Shown: positions 14,756 through 24,344, counted from the stretch's first letter. The stretch: DNA of 64,000 nt from Mesorhizobium huakuii (GCF_014189455.1 NZ_CP050296.1:992001-1056000); one strand, 5' to 3'. Numbers and translations: made by a program. The notes: a model not told the origin generated them from the letters alone.

Positions 14756-15745
14756 ATGCGTATCTTCAACGGCCTGACGCTTGGCGCGGGCCTGCTGGCA
14801 GCCATCATCTCGGCGCCGTCTTATGCCGAGGACGCACCGAAGGTCGCGGCCATCGTCAAGGGCCTCGACAACCCCTTCTTCCAAACCATGCAGAAAGGCA
14901 TCGAAGAGCAGGGCAAGGCCAGCGGCGTCAATGTCAGCGTCCAGGCCGCCGCCAATATGGGTGACGCCACCGGCCAGGCCGACCGCCTGACCGCCATGGC
15001 CATGCAGGACTTCGATTGCTACCTGGTCAACCCGATCAGCGTCTCCAACCTCGTCCAGGCGCTGGTTCCGGTCGCCCAGAAGAAGAAGCCGATCGTCAAC
15101 ATCGACTCGACCATCGACGCCGAACAGGCCAAGGCCGCCGGCTTTGCCGTCTCCACCTATATCGGCACCGACAATGTCGCCGCCGGCGCGCTGGCCGGCG
15201 AGGAAATGCTGAAGCTGGTGCCGAAGGGCGGCAAGGTCGCGCTGATTGCCGGTATCGTCGGCGATGTCGGCTCAAATGCCCGCATCAAGGGCTTCAAGCA
15301 GGCCGTCGAAGGCAAGCTCGAGGTGGTGGTGATGGTGAGCGCTGACTGGGATCGCGAGAAGGCGTTGACGGCAGCCACCGACATCCTCGCCGCTCATCCG
15401 GACCTCGCCGGCTTCTTCGCCGCCAACGACATTATGGCGCTCGGCGTCGAACGCGCCGTGCAGACCTCGGGCAAGGACGTCAAGGTGATCGGCCTCGACG
15501 GCATCGTCGATGCGCTGAAGTCGATCGCAGCCGGCGAGCTCTCGGCCACCGTCGCCCAGTATCCCTATGTCGTCGGCGCCATGGGCGTCGAGGCCTGCCA
15601 GGCGGCGGTCAAGGGCAAGCAACTGCCCGCCAACGTGCCCGCGCCCGTGCTGCTGATCAACAAGGCCAATGCCGAGGCCTCGCTGAAGAACTTCCCGCGC
15701 CCCGGCGGCGACTATCCCGATCCGCTGCGTGAGCTGTTGAAGTGA
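14756..15745 (+). CDS. Sugar ABC transporter substrate-binding protein (RbsB/FrcB-like)
   Basis: 329 residues: Sec signal peptide (1-24, ending SAPSYA) and a Peripla_BP_4 fold (AAIVKGLDNPFFQTMQKGIEEQ, then VNIDSTIDAE, GFFAANDIMALGVERAV and VIGLDGIVDALKSI). It captures a sugar or polyol in the periplasm. ATG at 14756 follows GGAGGA. Its stop overlaps the next start by GTGA. The set with permease and single-domain ATPase is like the fructose importer FrcBCA of rhizobia. Confidence 0.92.
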   Translation: MRIFNGLTLGAGLLAAIISAPSYAEDAPKVAAIVKGLDNPFFQTMQKGIEEQGKASGVNVSVQAAANMGDATGQADRLTAMAMQDFDCYLVNPISVSNLVQALVPVAQKKKPIVNIDSTIDAEQAKAAGFAVSTYIGTDNVAAGALAGEEMLKLVPKGGKVALIAGIVGDVGSNARIKGFKQAVEGKLEVVVMVSADWDREKALTAATDILAAHPDLAGFFAANDIMALGVERAVQTSGKDVKVIGLDGIVDALKSIAAGELSATVAQYPYVVGAMGVEACQAAVKGKQLPANVPAPVLLINKANAEASLKNFPRPGGDYPDPLRELLK

Positions 15746-16746
15746 GCAATTCCACAGACAACGCGCCCGTCGCCCATTCGGCGGGCGCGGCGGAGGAGAG
15801 CCGCCCCTCCCTGTCGGCTCTCCTCCTGGATCCTTCCTTCTGGGCCGACTGGGCGTCCGTCGTCGGCCTGGTCGGTCTCGTCATCATCTTCGGCATCGCC
15901 CAGCCGGTCTTTCTCAGCGTCGCCAATTTGCAGGCATTGCTGCTGGCATCGGCGATCCTGGTTGTGCTGTCGATCGGCCAGACCTTCGTCGTCGCGACAT
16001 CAGGCATCGACCTGTCGCTGGCGGCTGCCGTCATGCTCGGCGCCATCATCCTCGGCCTCGTCAATGCGGCGGGCTACGGCATCGTCATCGCCTGCGTGCT
16101 GGCGGTGCTGGCCACCAGCGCCATCGGCTTCCTCAACGGCCTCATCATCACCGTCGGCAAAATCCCCGATTTCGTGGTGACGCTCGGCACGCTGTCGGCC
16201 ATCACCGGGCTTGGCCTCATCCTGTCGGGCGGCGAACCGACCATGGTCGGCTCGACCTTCCTGTTGAAGCTCGCTTCCGGCTCCTTCGGACCGTTCGGCT
16301 ATCCAGTCTGGGTGGCGATTGCAGCGGTGGCGGTGGCGCATATCGCGCTCTATCACACGCGCTTCGGCGTGCATCTGCTGGCGACCGGCGGCCAGGTCGA
16401 GAGCGCCGGCGCACTCGGCATCCGCACCAACCGCGTCAAGATCGCCGCCTACACCATTTCGGGGTTCTGCGCCGGACTCGCGGCAATCCTTCTGGTGGCG
16501 CGCATCGGCTCGGCCGAACCGCAGATCAACACCAGCCTGCTCCTGAACTCCGTGGCGGCGGTGGTGCTGGGCGGCGTCAGCCTGTTCGGCGGCCGCGCCA
16601 GCATCCTCGGGCCCGCGATCGGCGCGCTGATGCTGACCGCGCTGGTCAACGGGCTGACGCTGCTCAGCGTGTCGGCCTTCTATCAACCGCTTGCCGTGGG
16701 CGCCATCGTGGTGCTGGCGGCACTGATCATGCGGTACCAGAAATGA
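15742..16746 (+). CDS. Sugar ABC transporter permease (RbsC/FrcC-like)
   Basis: 334 residues with about eight to ten hydrophobic segments in the BPD_transp_2 arrangement; FVVATSGIDLSLAAAVMLGAII and VVLGGVSLFGGRASILGPAIGAL are diagnostic of RbsC-type permeases. GTG start overlaps the binding-protein stop (GTGA). Its stop overlaps the ATPase start (ATGA). Confidence 0.93.
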   Translation: MSNSTDNAPVAHSAGAAEESRPSLSALLLDPSFWADWASVVGLVGLVIIFGIAQPVFLSVANLQALLLASAILVVLSIGQTFVVATSGIDLSLAAAVMLGAIILGLVNAAGYGIVIACVLAVLATSAIGFLNGLIITVGKIPDFVVTLGTLSAITGLGLILSGGEPTMVGSTFLLKLASGSFGPFGYPVWVAIAAVAVAHIALYHTRFGVHLLATGGQVESAGALGIRTNRVKIAAYTISGFCAGLAAILLVARIGSAEPQINTSLLLNSVAAVVLGGVSLFGGRASILGPAIGALMLTALVNGLTLLSVSAFYQPLAVGAIVVLAALIMRYQK

Positions 16747-17507
16747 GCGCCGTCATCCCCTTCCCTGCCTCGGACGCGATCATCGCTTGCGACGGCCTGA
16801 GCAAGCATTTCGGCGGCGTGCGCGCCTTCACCGATGTCGCCTTCCAGGCGCGCCGCGGCGAAGTCACCGCCGTCATCGGCGACAATGGCGCCGGCAAATC
16901 GACGCTGATCCGCTGCCTGGTCGGCGTGCATGTGCCGGATGCCGGCTCGATCGTCTTCGACGGCCGCGAGCACCCCTTCTCCAATCCGGACGGCGCGCGC
17001 AAGGCCGGCATCGAGACGGTGCACCAGAACCTGGCGCTGATCGACGAGCTGACGGTGGCGCAGAACCTGTTCCTCAACCGCGAACTCGTGCGCCGCATCG
17101 GCCCCTTCGCTTTCCTCGACCGCAAAGCGATGAAACGCGAGGCCCGCTCGATGCTGTCGCGCCTGTCGATCAACGTACCGTCGATCAACCAGCGTGTGCG
17201 GCGCCTATCAGGCGGCCAGCGGCAGGCGATCTCGATCTGCCGCGCCGTCGGCTCCGGCGCCAAGCTGGTGGTGATGGACGAACCGACGGCAGCGCTCGGC
17301 GTGCAGGAGACCGCCAATGTCGAGGCGCTGATCCGGCGCCTGCGCGAACAGTCGGTCTCGGTCATCCTGGTCAGCCACAATTTCGATCAGGTGCGGCGCC
17401 TGTCCGACCAGATCTGGGTGATGCGGGCGGGAAAGATGGCAGCGACGGTGCGCGCGTCGGAGACCACGGGCAACGAACTCGTCGCGCTGGTCACCGGCGC
17501 GGCGTGA
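16743..17507 (+). CDS. Sugar ABC transporter ATP-binding protein (single-domain, FrcA-like)
   Basis: 254 residues, one nucleotide-binding domain rather than the fused pair of RbsA. Walker A GDNGAGKST (46-54), signature LSGGQRQAI, Walker B LVVMDEPTAALG, H-loop VSHNFDQV. The single-domain form and gene order match FrcBCA-type systems. It is the last transporter gene; an oxidoreductase gene follows after 69 bases. Confidence 0.93.
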   Translation: MSAVIPFPASDAIIACDGLSKHFGGVRAFTDVAFQARRGEVTAVIGDNGAGKSTLIRCLVGVHVPDAGSIVFDGREHPFSNPDGARKAGIETVHQNLALIDELTVAQNLFLNRELVRRIGPFAFLDRKAMKREARSMLSRLSINVPSINQRVRRLSGGQRQAISICRAVGSGAKLVVMDEPTAALGVQETANVEALIRRLREQSVSVILVSHNFDQVRRLSDQIWVMRAGKMAATVRASETTGNELVALVTGAA

Positions 17508-17576
17508 CCGGGGCAATCATGAAATTGATGTCTGGCCCTCATGGCCGGCCCGAAATGAAATCAAGGGAGTTTGAGA

Positions 17577-18665
17577 GTGGCACCACTTCGTGTCGGGCTT
17601 GTGGGTCTTGGAGAAGTCGCGCAGTCGATCCATCTGCCTGTTCTGGCCGACCAGCGCGACCGCTGGCAAATAGCGGGAGTCCATGACGTCTCGCCAAGCC
17701 TAGTGACGCTCATAACGTCGGAATATGCCGGGGTGAAAGCCTATGAGAGCGCTGAAGCGCTGATCGCTTCACCCGATATCGACGTGGTCTTCGTGCTGTC
17801 GTCCGACGACACCCACAGCCGCTTCGTGCGCGCGGCCATGCAAGCCGACAAGCACATCCTGCTGGAAAAGCCCGCCTGTCTCACGGTGCGCGAGATCGAC
17901 GAATTGCTGGCGCTGATGCCGGCCTACAAGAAAGCCCTGTTCGTCGGCTACATGCGCCGCTACGCGCCGGCCTATCTCCAGGCCAGGGACGAACTGCCCG
18001 CCTATGCCGACATCACCCATGTCCGCATCTTCGACCTGATCTCGGAAGGCCGGCATTTCCTGAAGAAGAGCCAGAACATCCTCTATCCCCGGGACATCGA
18101 CCCTGCCCTGCTGGCACGCGGCGCCAAGGAGCGTGACGCGCTGATCCGCGAAGTGGTGGGCACCGATGCCCCCGCCGACCTGGTGCGCGCCTATCGCGGG
18201 CTGACGGCTCTGTCCTCGCACCACATCTCGGCAATGCGCGGGCTCATCGGCGAACCGAAAGGCGTGGTGGCCGCGCACCGCACCAATGGCGGCGCCAACA
18301 CGTCGGTCACTTTCGACTATGGCCATTTCGCCTGTCTCTATGACGCGGTGGTCGACGATCTCGGCCTGTTCGACGCCATGATCGAGGTGCGCTCCAACAC
18401 CAGGCGCGTGCGCATCATCTACGACACGCCCTATATCCGCAGCCTGCCGACCCGGCTTGAGGTGACCGAGGCCGGCCCGCTCGGCCCGGTGACGAAAAGC
18501 TTCGGGCCGCTTTACGGTGACGCCTTCTCCAACGAGCTGGAGATTTTCCACCGCCACATCGCGGAAGGCACCAAGCCGCTGACCGACCTCGCCGACTCGC
18601 GGCGCGACCTGGCGCTGATGGCCGAGATCATCGAGCGCATGAAAGAGAGCGGCGGAGAGTCCTGA
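17577..18665 (+). CDS. Gfo/Idh/MocA family NAD(P)-dependent oxidoreductase
   Basis: 362 residues. Rossmann motif VGLVGLGEVAQ at the N-terminus, the conserved EKPACLTVREIDELL segment, then a C-terminal alpha/beta domain. Family members oxidise inositols, sugars and related ring polyols. I chose GTG at 17577 because GGGAG lies 8 bases upstream; TTG at 17571 would be too close to it. Location right after the importer suggests it acts on the imported compound. Confidence 0.9.
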   Translation: MAPLRVGLVGLGEVAQSIHLPVLADQRDRWQIAGVHDVSPSLVTLITSEYAGVKAYESAEALIASPDIDVVFVLSSDDTHSRFVRAAMQADKHILLEKPACLTVREIDELLALMPAYKKALFVGYMRRYAPAYLQARDELPAYADITHVRIFDLISEGRHFLKKSQNILYPRDIDPALLARGAKERDALIREVVGTDAPADLVRAYRGLTALSSHHISAMRGLIGEPKGVVAAHRTNGGANTSVTFDYGHFACLYDAVVDDLGLFDAMIEVRSNTRRVRIIYDTPYIRSLPTRLEVTEAGPLGPVTKSFGPLYGDAFSNELEIFHRHIAEGTKPLTDLADSRRDLALMAEIIERMKESGGES

Positions 18666-18783
18666 GCACTGCCGGCAAGATGTCTGCAGGAACAACACGT
18701 TCCGACAAAGACTGCTGATTGGCTCTTGCCGAAGCCGGCGGCCTCGCTCATCCATTGCGGGCGACAACAGCCCGAGACCAGTG

Positions 18784-20802
18784 ATGACCGACGCCAGCCT
18801 TCATCTCGTCGAAGCCACGATCGACCAACTGCGCCGTGCGCTCGATGAAGGCACCGTCACCAGCGTCGAACTGGTCGCGGCATATCTCAGGCGCATCGCG
18901 CATTTCGACCGGCATGGCATCAGCCTCAACGCCGTCCCGGTGCTCAATCCTGATATGTTCGAGGAGGCCGCCGCTTCCGACCAACGGCGCCGCAATGGCG
19001 CCCTGCTCGGGCCGCTCGACGGCATCCCCTACACCGCCAAGGACAGCTACAAGGTCAAAGGCCTGACGGTGGCCGCCGGCTCGCCGGCCTTCGAACATCT
19101 CGTCGCCAATGAGGACGCCTTCACCATCGCCCGGCTCAGGGCCGGCGGCGCGGTGCTGATCGGCCTCACCAACATGCCGCCCATGGCCAATGGCGGCATG
19201 CAGCGCGGTGTCTATGGCCGCGCCGAAAGCCCCTACAATGCCGACTATCTGACCGCTGCCTTCGCCTCGGGCTCGTCCAACGGCTCGGGCACCGCGACGG
19301 CGGCCAGCTTCTGCGCCTTCGGGCTCGGCGAGGAGACCTGGTCGTCCGGCCGTGCGCCGGCCACCAACAACGCGCTGGTCGCCTACACGCCGTCGCGTGG
19401 TGTCATCTCGGTGCGCGGCAACTGGCCATTGGTGCCGACCATGGATGTCGTGGTGCCGCACACGCGGACCATGCCCGACATGCTGGAGCTGCTCGACGTC
19501 ATCGTCGCCGACGATCCCGAGACGCGAGGCGATTTCTGGCGCGCGCAGCCTTGGGCCGCCCTGCCGAAGAGTTCTGAGGTACGGCCGCGGCGCTATACCG
19601 ATCTGACGCTTGCCGGCTCGCTGAAAGGCAAGCGGCTCGGCGTGCCCCGCATGTACATCGGCCGCGACAGCGGAGCCGACCGGCCGATCGAAACCCGTGC
19701 CTCCGTGCTCGCCCTGTGGGAGCAAGCGGCAGCCGATCTGAAGCGACTTGGAGCGGAGGTGGTGGAGGTCGACTTTCCCGTCGTCTCCAATTACGAGCGC
19801 GACCGTCCCGGGGCGCGCACGATGATCGAGCGCGGGCTGGTGCCGCCGGATTTCGCCGACCGCGAACTCTGGGATCTCTGCATCTGGGGCTGGGACGACT
19901 TTTTGCACGCCAATGCCGACCCTGACACCCCCGATCTCGCCTCGGTCGATGGCCCGAAAATCTTCCCGCAGCCGCCCGGCACGTTACCTGATCGCTACGA
20001 AGGTGGCTTCGACCTGGGGGAGTATGTCGAGCGCGCCAAATCCGGCGTCACACCCTTCAGGGATATCCCAACCGTTGCAGAGGGCCTGAAGGGGTTGGAA
20101 GCGACAAGGCGCATCGATTTCGAGGACTGGCTCGATGCACAAGGCATCGACGCCGTGGTGCTGCCCGCCGCCGCCGATGTCGGCCCGGCGGACGCCGACA
20201 TCAACGAGGCTTCGGCTGATTTAGCCTGGCGCAACGGCACCTGGGTCGCCAACGGCAATCTGGTCTGGCGCCATTTCGGCATCCCGACCGTGACCGTGCC
20301 GATGGGCACGATGGCCGATATCGGCATGCCGGTCGGCCTGACCTTCGCCGGCAAGGCCTATGACGACGAAAGCCTGCTGCGCATGGCCGGCGATTTCGAA
20401 CAATCGACACAACGCCGTACGCGGCCGGCGCGCACGCCTGAGTTGGCGGACGATGTTTTTTCAGGGCGGAGCGCCAAGGCTGGTGGCAGCGCGGCGCCGC
20501 CATTTGCCATCGCGCTCGCCACTGAGACGCGGGCTTCGGGCGACTGGGACGAGATCGCGATCACACTCGACCTGCCAGCCGAGGCGGAGAACGCCAGCAT
20601 CGCACTGCATGTCAACGGAGAGCCCGTCGCGATGCACCGCAGCGGCGGCCGCTTCAGCGGGCGTGCACTCGTGCCGACCGCCGAGCATAAGCGGTTCCAC
20701 AGCGTCTGGCGCGGCTCTTATGGCTCGATCGTGACGGCGGTGGTGCGGCTGGAGGATGGGCGTAGTGCCGGCGCCTATGTGGTTACGGGTGGGATTGGGT
20801 GA
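18784..20802 (+). CDS. Amidase-signature enzyme with extra C-terminal segment
   Basis: 672 residues. The amidase Ser-cisSer-Lys triad can be placed at Lys86 (TAKDSYK), Ser164 (ASGSSNGSG) and Ser188 (EETWSSGRAPA); the 24-residue gap between the serines is normal for the family. The motif differs from the common DTGGSIR, as in a subgroup of large amidases. After about residue 575 there is an additional stretch of roughly 95 residues (ATETRASGDWDEIAITLDLP...) that looks beta-rich and is not part of the amidase fold. Substrate unknown. It lies downstream of the oxidoreductase on the same strand after 118 bases. Confidence 0.88.
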   Translation: MTDASLHLVEATIDQLRRALDEGTVTSVELVAAYLRRIAHFDRHGISLNAVPVLNPDMFEEAAASDQRRRNGALLGPLDGIPYTAKDSYKVKGLTVAAGSPAFEHLVANEDAFTIARLRAGGAVLIGLTNMPPMANGGMQRGVYGRAESPYNADYLTAAFASGSSNGSGTATAASFCAFGLGEETWSSGRAPATNNALVAYTPSRGVISVRGNWPLVPTMDVVVPHTRTMPDMLELLDVIVADDPETRGDFWRAQPWAALPKSSEVRPRRYTDLTLAGSLKGKRLGVPRMYIGRDSGADRPIETRASVLALWEQAAADLKRLGAEVVEVDFPVVSNYERDRPGARTMIERGLVPPDFADRELWDLCIWGWDDFLHANADPDTPDLASVDGPKIFPQPPGTLPDRYEGGFDLGEYVERAKSGVTPFRDIPTVAEGLKGLEATRRIDFEDWLDAQGIDAVVLPAAADVGPADADINEASADLAWRNGTWVANGNLVWRHFGIPTVTVPMGTMADIGMPVGLTFAGKAYDDESLLRMAGDFEQSTQRRTRPARTPELADDVFSGRSAKAGGSAAPPFAIALATETRASGDWDEIAITLDLPAEAENASIALHVNGEPVAMHRSGGRFSGRALVPTAEHKRFHSVWRGSYGSIVTAVVRLEDGRSAGAYVVTGGIG

Positions 20803-20842
20803 GCGGAGCGGAAAAGCCAACACCCACCGTCGAGTTCCGTCA

Positions 20843-20997
20843 CGCCCCCTCTGTCCTGCCGGACATCTCCCCCCACGAGGGGGAGATTAGCAGCTTTGGC
20901 GCCTCGCCTTTTCCTGCAACTTTGAAAATTCGCGAAGGCCGTGATGACAGCCGATCTCCCCCTCGTGGGGGAGATGTCCGGTAGGACAGAGGGGGCG
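20843..20997. repeat. Long palindromic intergenic repeat (about 45-base arms)
   Basis: Arms at 20843-20887 and 20952-20997 are inverted copies with one mismatch and one single-base gap; each starts CGCCCCCTCTGTCCT and contains the smaller palindrome ATCTCCCCC-ACGA-GGGGGAGAT. The 64-base centre is non-repetitive. It lies between two convergent genes (amidase and ThuA-like), where it could fold in RNA from either strand and act as a bidirectional transcript end. This type is common between genes in Mesorhizobium. Confidence 0.9.
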
Positions 20998-21019
20998 CCG
21001 TAGAGCGCCAACATCGCCG

Positions 21020-21667
21020 CTACCCCCGCGCCGCCCAGAGCAAACCGCGCTCGACAATCAGCGCCATCTCAGGCACCGCGAACTCATCCGCCGTGTGCCC
21101 AAGCGAACTGTAAAACACCTTCCCCGCGCCATACCGGCGCTTCCACACCACCGGCATAACGACACCATCAATGCCTGGGAAATGCGCGTCGCTGAAAGTC
21201 GTTGTCGCCAGCACCTCGTTGCTCGGGTCGACATGCATATAATACTGCTCCGACCGGTAGGCGAAATCGCTGATGCCACTGGTGATCGGGTCGTCCGGTT
21301 GTGTGATCACCACACGATAGTCGATGATGTTGCCGGGATGCGCGACCCATTGGCCGCCGGTCATGAACTGGTAGTCGGGCTCGTTGCGGAAACTGTCGCC
21401 CATCGTGCCGTGGAAGCCGCCGAGCCCGCTTCCCCCGCGAACGGCCTGCGTCAGGTTCTGCAGCTCGGCCTTCTCGATCGTGGACATCGTAATGACAGGC
21501 ACGATGAGATCGAACGACGACAGCTCCGGATCGGCGAACAGCGCCGTGCCTTGGCCCAGCGTGACATCAAACCCGTTGCGCTGAAGCAGCGCGCGGATGA
21601 TGTTGGCGCTGCGCTCGGGCGTGTGGCCTTCCCAGCCGCCCCAGGCAATCAGGGCCTTCTTCGCCAT
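21020..21667 (-). CDS. ThuA-like domain protein
   Basis: 215 residues with a ThuA (trehalose utilisation) glutamine-amidotransferase-like fold: ALIAWGGWEGHTPERSANII at the N-terminus, GGSGLGGFHGTMGDSF, and GKVFYSSLGHTADEFAVPE near the end. ThuA is implicated in oxidation of disaccharides to 3-keto derivatives. Its stop faces the long palindromic repeat; the LLM oxidoreductase gene upstream is 53 bases away on the same strand. Confidence 0.9.
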   Translation of the reverse strand: MAKKALIAWGGWEGHTPERSANIIRALLQRNGFDVTLGQGTALFADPELSSFDLIVPVITMSTIEKAELQNLTQAVRGGSGLGGFHGTMGDSFRNEPDYQFMTGGQWVAHPGNIIDYRVVITQPDDPITSGISDFAYRSEQYYMHVDPSNEVLATTTFSDAHFPGIDGVVMPVVWKRRYGAGKVFYSSLGHTADEFAVPEMALIVERGLLWAARG

Positions 21668-21720
21668 GCCGTGAACCTCCTGAATCGCCCGCCGCGATCG
21701 ATGGTTACACGGCGCGGCGG

Positions 21721-22743
21721 TCAGCGCCAGCCCAGCGCCGGCGCGACATGGGTCAGGATCGCCTCGAGGACATGGGCGTTGTAGTCGACGCCGAGCTGGT
21801 TGGGCACGGTGAGCAGCAGCGTGTCGGCCTCGGCGATCGCCTCGTCCTGCGCCAATTCCTTGATCAGCACATCCGGCTCGGCGGCATAGCTGCGGCCGAA
21901 GATTGCCCTTGTGTTCTCCTCGATGAAGCCGATCTGGTCGCGGCTCTCATTGCCACGGCCGAAATAGGCGCGGTCGCGGTCGTCGACCAGGGCGAAGATG
22001 CTGCGGCTGACCGAAACGCGCGGCTCGCGCTCGTGGCCGGCCGCTTTCCAGGCCTCGCGATAGATCCGGATCTGTTCGGCCTGCTGGATGTGGAACGGCT
22101 TGCCGCTCTCGTCGAATTTGAGCGTCGAGCTCTGCAGATTCATGCCGAGCTTGGCCGCCCACTCCGAAGTGGCGTTGGTGGCAGCGCCCCACCAGATGCG
22201 CTCGCGCAGGCCCTCCGAATGCGGCTCGAGCCTGAGCAGGCCGGGCGGGTTGGGGAACATAGGCCGTGGGTTGGGCTGGGCGAAGCCGACCCCGCGCAGC
22301 GTGTCGAGGAAAACCTCGGCGTGATGCCGCGCCATGTCGGCGTCGCTTTTGCCTTCCTGCGGCTGGTAGCCGAAATAGCGCCAGCCATCGATGACCTGCT
22401 CGGGCGAGCCACGGCTGATGCCGAGCTGCAGCCGGCCGCCGGCGATGATGTCGGCGGCACCCGCATCCTCGGCCATGTAGAGCGGATTCTCATAGCGCAT
22501 GTCGATGACCGCGGTGCCGATCTCGATGCGGCTGGTCTTCGCGCCCACCGCCGCCAGCAGCGGGAATGGCGAAGCGAGCTGGCGGGCAAAATGATGCACA
22601 CGGAAATAGGCGGCGTCCGCACCAAGCTGCTCGGCCGCGACAGCGAGATCGATGGACTGCAGCAGCGCGTCGGAAGCCGAACGCACTTGCGATTGCGACG
22701 AGGGCGTCCAGTGCCCGAATGACAAGAAACCGATTTTTTTCAT
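21721..22743 (-). CDS. Luciferase-like (LLM) flavin-dependent monooxygenase
   Basis: 340 residues of the bacterial luciferase-like TIM-barrel family: FLSFGHWTP at the start, YFRVHHFARQLASPFPLLAAVGAKTSRIEIGTAVI and RLQLGISRGSPEQVIDGW are typical. Uses FMNH2 and oxygen on an unknown substrate. First gene of a likely pair with the ThuA-like gene, divergent from the racemase-like gene at 22849. Confidence 0.9.
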   Translation of the reverse strand: MKKIGFLSFGHWTPSSQSQVRSASDALLQSIDLAVAAEQLGADAAYFRVHHFARQLASPFPLLAAVGAKTSRIEIGTAVIDMRYENPLYMAEDAGAADIIAGGRLQLGISRGSPEQVIDGWRYFGYQPQEGKSDADMARHHAEVFLDTLRGVGFAQPNPRPMFPNPPGLLRLEPHSEGLRERIWWGAATNATSEWAAKLGMNLQSSTLKFDESGKPFHIQQAEQIRIYREAWKAAGHEREPRVSVSRSIFALVDDRDRAYFGRGNESRDQIGFIEENTRAIFGRSYAAEPDVLIKELAQDEAIAEADTLLLTVPNQLGVDYNAHVLEAILTHVAPALGWR

Positions 22744-22848
22744 GGCCCTGAAGTATATGCGGGCGGCACGTGCTTCAATGCCAAAACAGCGGGGTTACAC
22801 ACCGTCACCTCGCGCCATACTCTGGGGTTGAACGCCGTGGAGGGTGGA

Positions 22849-23946
22849 ATGCTGAAGGGGACGCGAATCGTCGAGATCGAGGCACTCGGGCCGGCACCCT
22901 TCGCCGGCATGCTGCTCGCTGATCTCGGCGCCGATGTCATCGTCGTGCACCGCAAGCAGGCGCCCATGCCGGGCCTGCCCGAACGCGCGCTGCTCGATCG
23001 CGGCAAACGCTCCATCGCGCTCGACCTCGGGGATGCCGAGGATGTCGCCCTGGTGATGCGCCTCATCGCCACCGCCGATGGGCTGATCGAGGGATTCCGG
23101 CCCGGCGTCATGGAGCGTCTCGGCCTCGGCCCGGATGCCTGCCTGGCGGTCAATCCAAAGCTGGTCTATGGCCGCATGACCGGCTGGGGCCAGGATGGAC
23201 CGCTGGCCCACACCGCCGGCCACGACATGAACTATATCGGCGTGTCGGGCGCGCTCTGGTACGCCTCCTTGCCGGGCGAGCCGCCCATGGCGCCGCCGAC
23301 GCTGGTCGGCGATATAGGCGGCGGCGCGCTCTATCTGGTGATCGGTATGCTCGCCGGCATCATGAACGCGCGCGCCGGCGGTGAAGGCACCGTGGTCGAC
23401 GCGGCAATCGTCGATGGCTCGGCCCACATGATGAACCTGCTGATGGCGATCGGCCAGTCCGGCGCGCTCGTCGCCGAACGCGGCCAAAGCCTTCTCGACG
23501 GGCCGCATTGGTGCCGCGTCTACCGCACATCCGATGGCGGCTTCATCAGCGTCCAGTGCGTCGAGCCGAAATTCTATGCGCTGTTCCTCGCCATGCTTGA
23601 TCTCACCGGCGATCCGCAATTCGCCAGGCAATTCGACCGCGATCTCTGGCCGGAGCTCGGCAATCGGCTGGCGGCGATCTTTGCCGAAAGACCGCGCGAC
23701 GAATGGGCCAGGCTGTTCGAAGGATCGGACGCCTGCGTCGCCCCTGTGCTCAGCCCGCAAGAGGCAGCACGGCATCCGCACATGGCCGCGCGCGGCTCGT
23801 GGCTGACGATGGACGGCATTTTGCAAGCCGCCGCCGCTCCGCGTTTTTCCGTATGGGCGCAAAAGACGCCGGCGAAAGGTCCGGCACGCGACGAACATGG
23901 CGCAGAGATTCGTGCCGAACTGGCGGATCCAACGGCACTCCGTTGA
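22849..23946 (+). CDS. CaiB/BaiF family protein, alpha-methylacyl-CoA racemase-like
   Basis: 365 residues. Besides the class III CoA-transferase fold (LADLGADVIVVHR, GFRPGVMERLGLGPD), it keeps the residues of alpha-methylacyl-CoA racemases: His125 (AGHDMNY), Asp155 (LVGDIGGG) and Glu239 (CVEPKFY), at the same spacing as in the mycobacterial enzyme (His126, Asp156, Glu241). That favours racemase over transferase. It would epimerise 2-methyl-branched acyl-CoAs. ATG at 22849 follows GGAGG. Confidence 0.88.
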   Translation: MLKGTRIVEIEALGPAPFAGMLLADLGADVIVVHRKQAPMPGLPERALLDRGKRSIALDLGDAEDVALVMRLIATADGLIEGFRPGVMERLGLGPDACLAVNPKLVYGRMTGWGQDGPLAHTAGHDMNYIGVSGALWYASLPGEPPMAPPTLVGDIGGGALYLVIGMLAGIMNARAGGEGTVVDAAIVDGSAHMMNLLMAIGQSGALVAERGQSLLDGPHWCRVYRTSDGGFISVQCVEPKFYALFLAMLDLTGDPQFARQFDRDLWPELGNRLAAIFAERPRDEWARLFEGSDACVAPVLSPQEAARHPHMAARGSWLTMDGILQAAAAPRFSVWAQKTPAKGPARDEHGAEIRAELADPTALR

Positions 23947-24035
23947 GGCCGCTCTGTCGGTTCCAGCCTTTCCATGATTCGCTGGCCTCATGGACAATTG
24001 CCCACGCCGGACCCTGCCCTCGAGCGGCCCGCTTC

Positions 24036-24344
24036 CTATTTCCCGCAATGGTGGTCGTTGATCTTGTTTATCGCATTCGCGTCCGGCCCCACCCGATTGT
24101 AGGAGCAGGCGCCGGCGGCGGTGGTGAACAGCTGCTGGTCATAATAGCGCGGGCCGCCGAACAGGAAGCCGATGAGATCGTCATCGGCGGGAACATAGCG
24201 TTCCGGCTCGGCCTGATTGTAGTAGTGGTTCTGAGTGTGGTGCCGGTGATGGTGGCGGTGCTTGGCCCCGGCGGATGCCGGCGCGGTCATGCCGCAGGCC
24301 GTCGCCAGGGCAAGAGCGCAGATCGCAAAGCGTTTCGTCGTCAT
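24036..24344 (-). CDS. Small secreted His-rich hypothetical protein
   Basis: 102 residues: signal peptide (MTTKRFAICALALATACGMTAPASA), then KHRHHHRHHTQNHYYNQ, which could bind metal, and a C-terminal part with two cysteines (GACSYNRV, DHHCGK) that may form a disulfide. AGGAGG lies 9 bases before ATG 24344. No family recognised. Confidence 0.75.
   Translation of the reverse strand: MTTKRFAICALALATACGMTAPASAGAKHRHHHRHHTQNHYYNQAEPERYVPADDDLIGFLFGGPRYYDQQLFTTAAGACSYNRVGPDANAINKINDHHCGK

Noticed and set aside
14580-14777. A certain small protein gene before the sugar binding-protein gene
   Set aside because: Only the ribosome-binding site supports it; composition is Arg/Gly-rich and it overlaps the next gene, so it is listed only as a leader feature.
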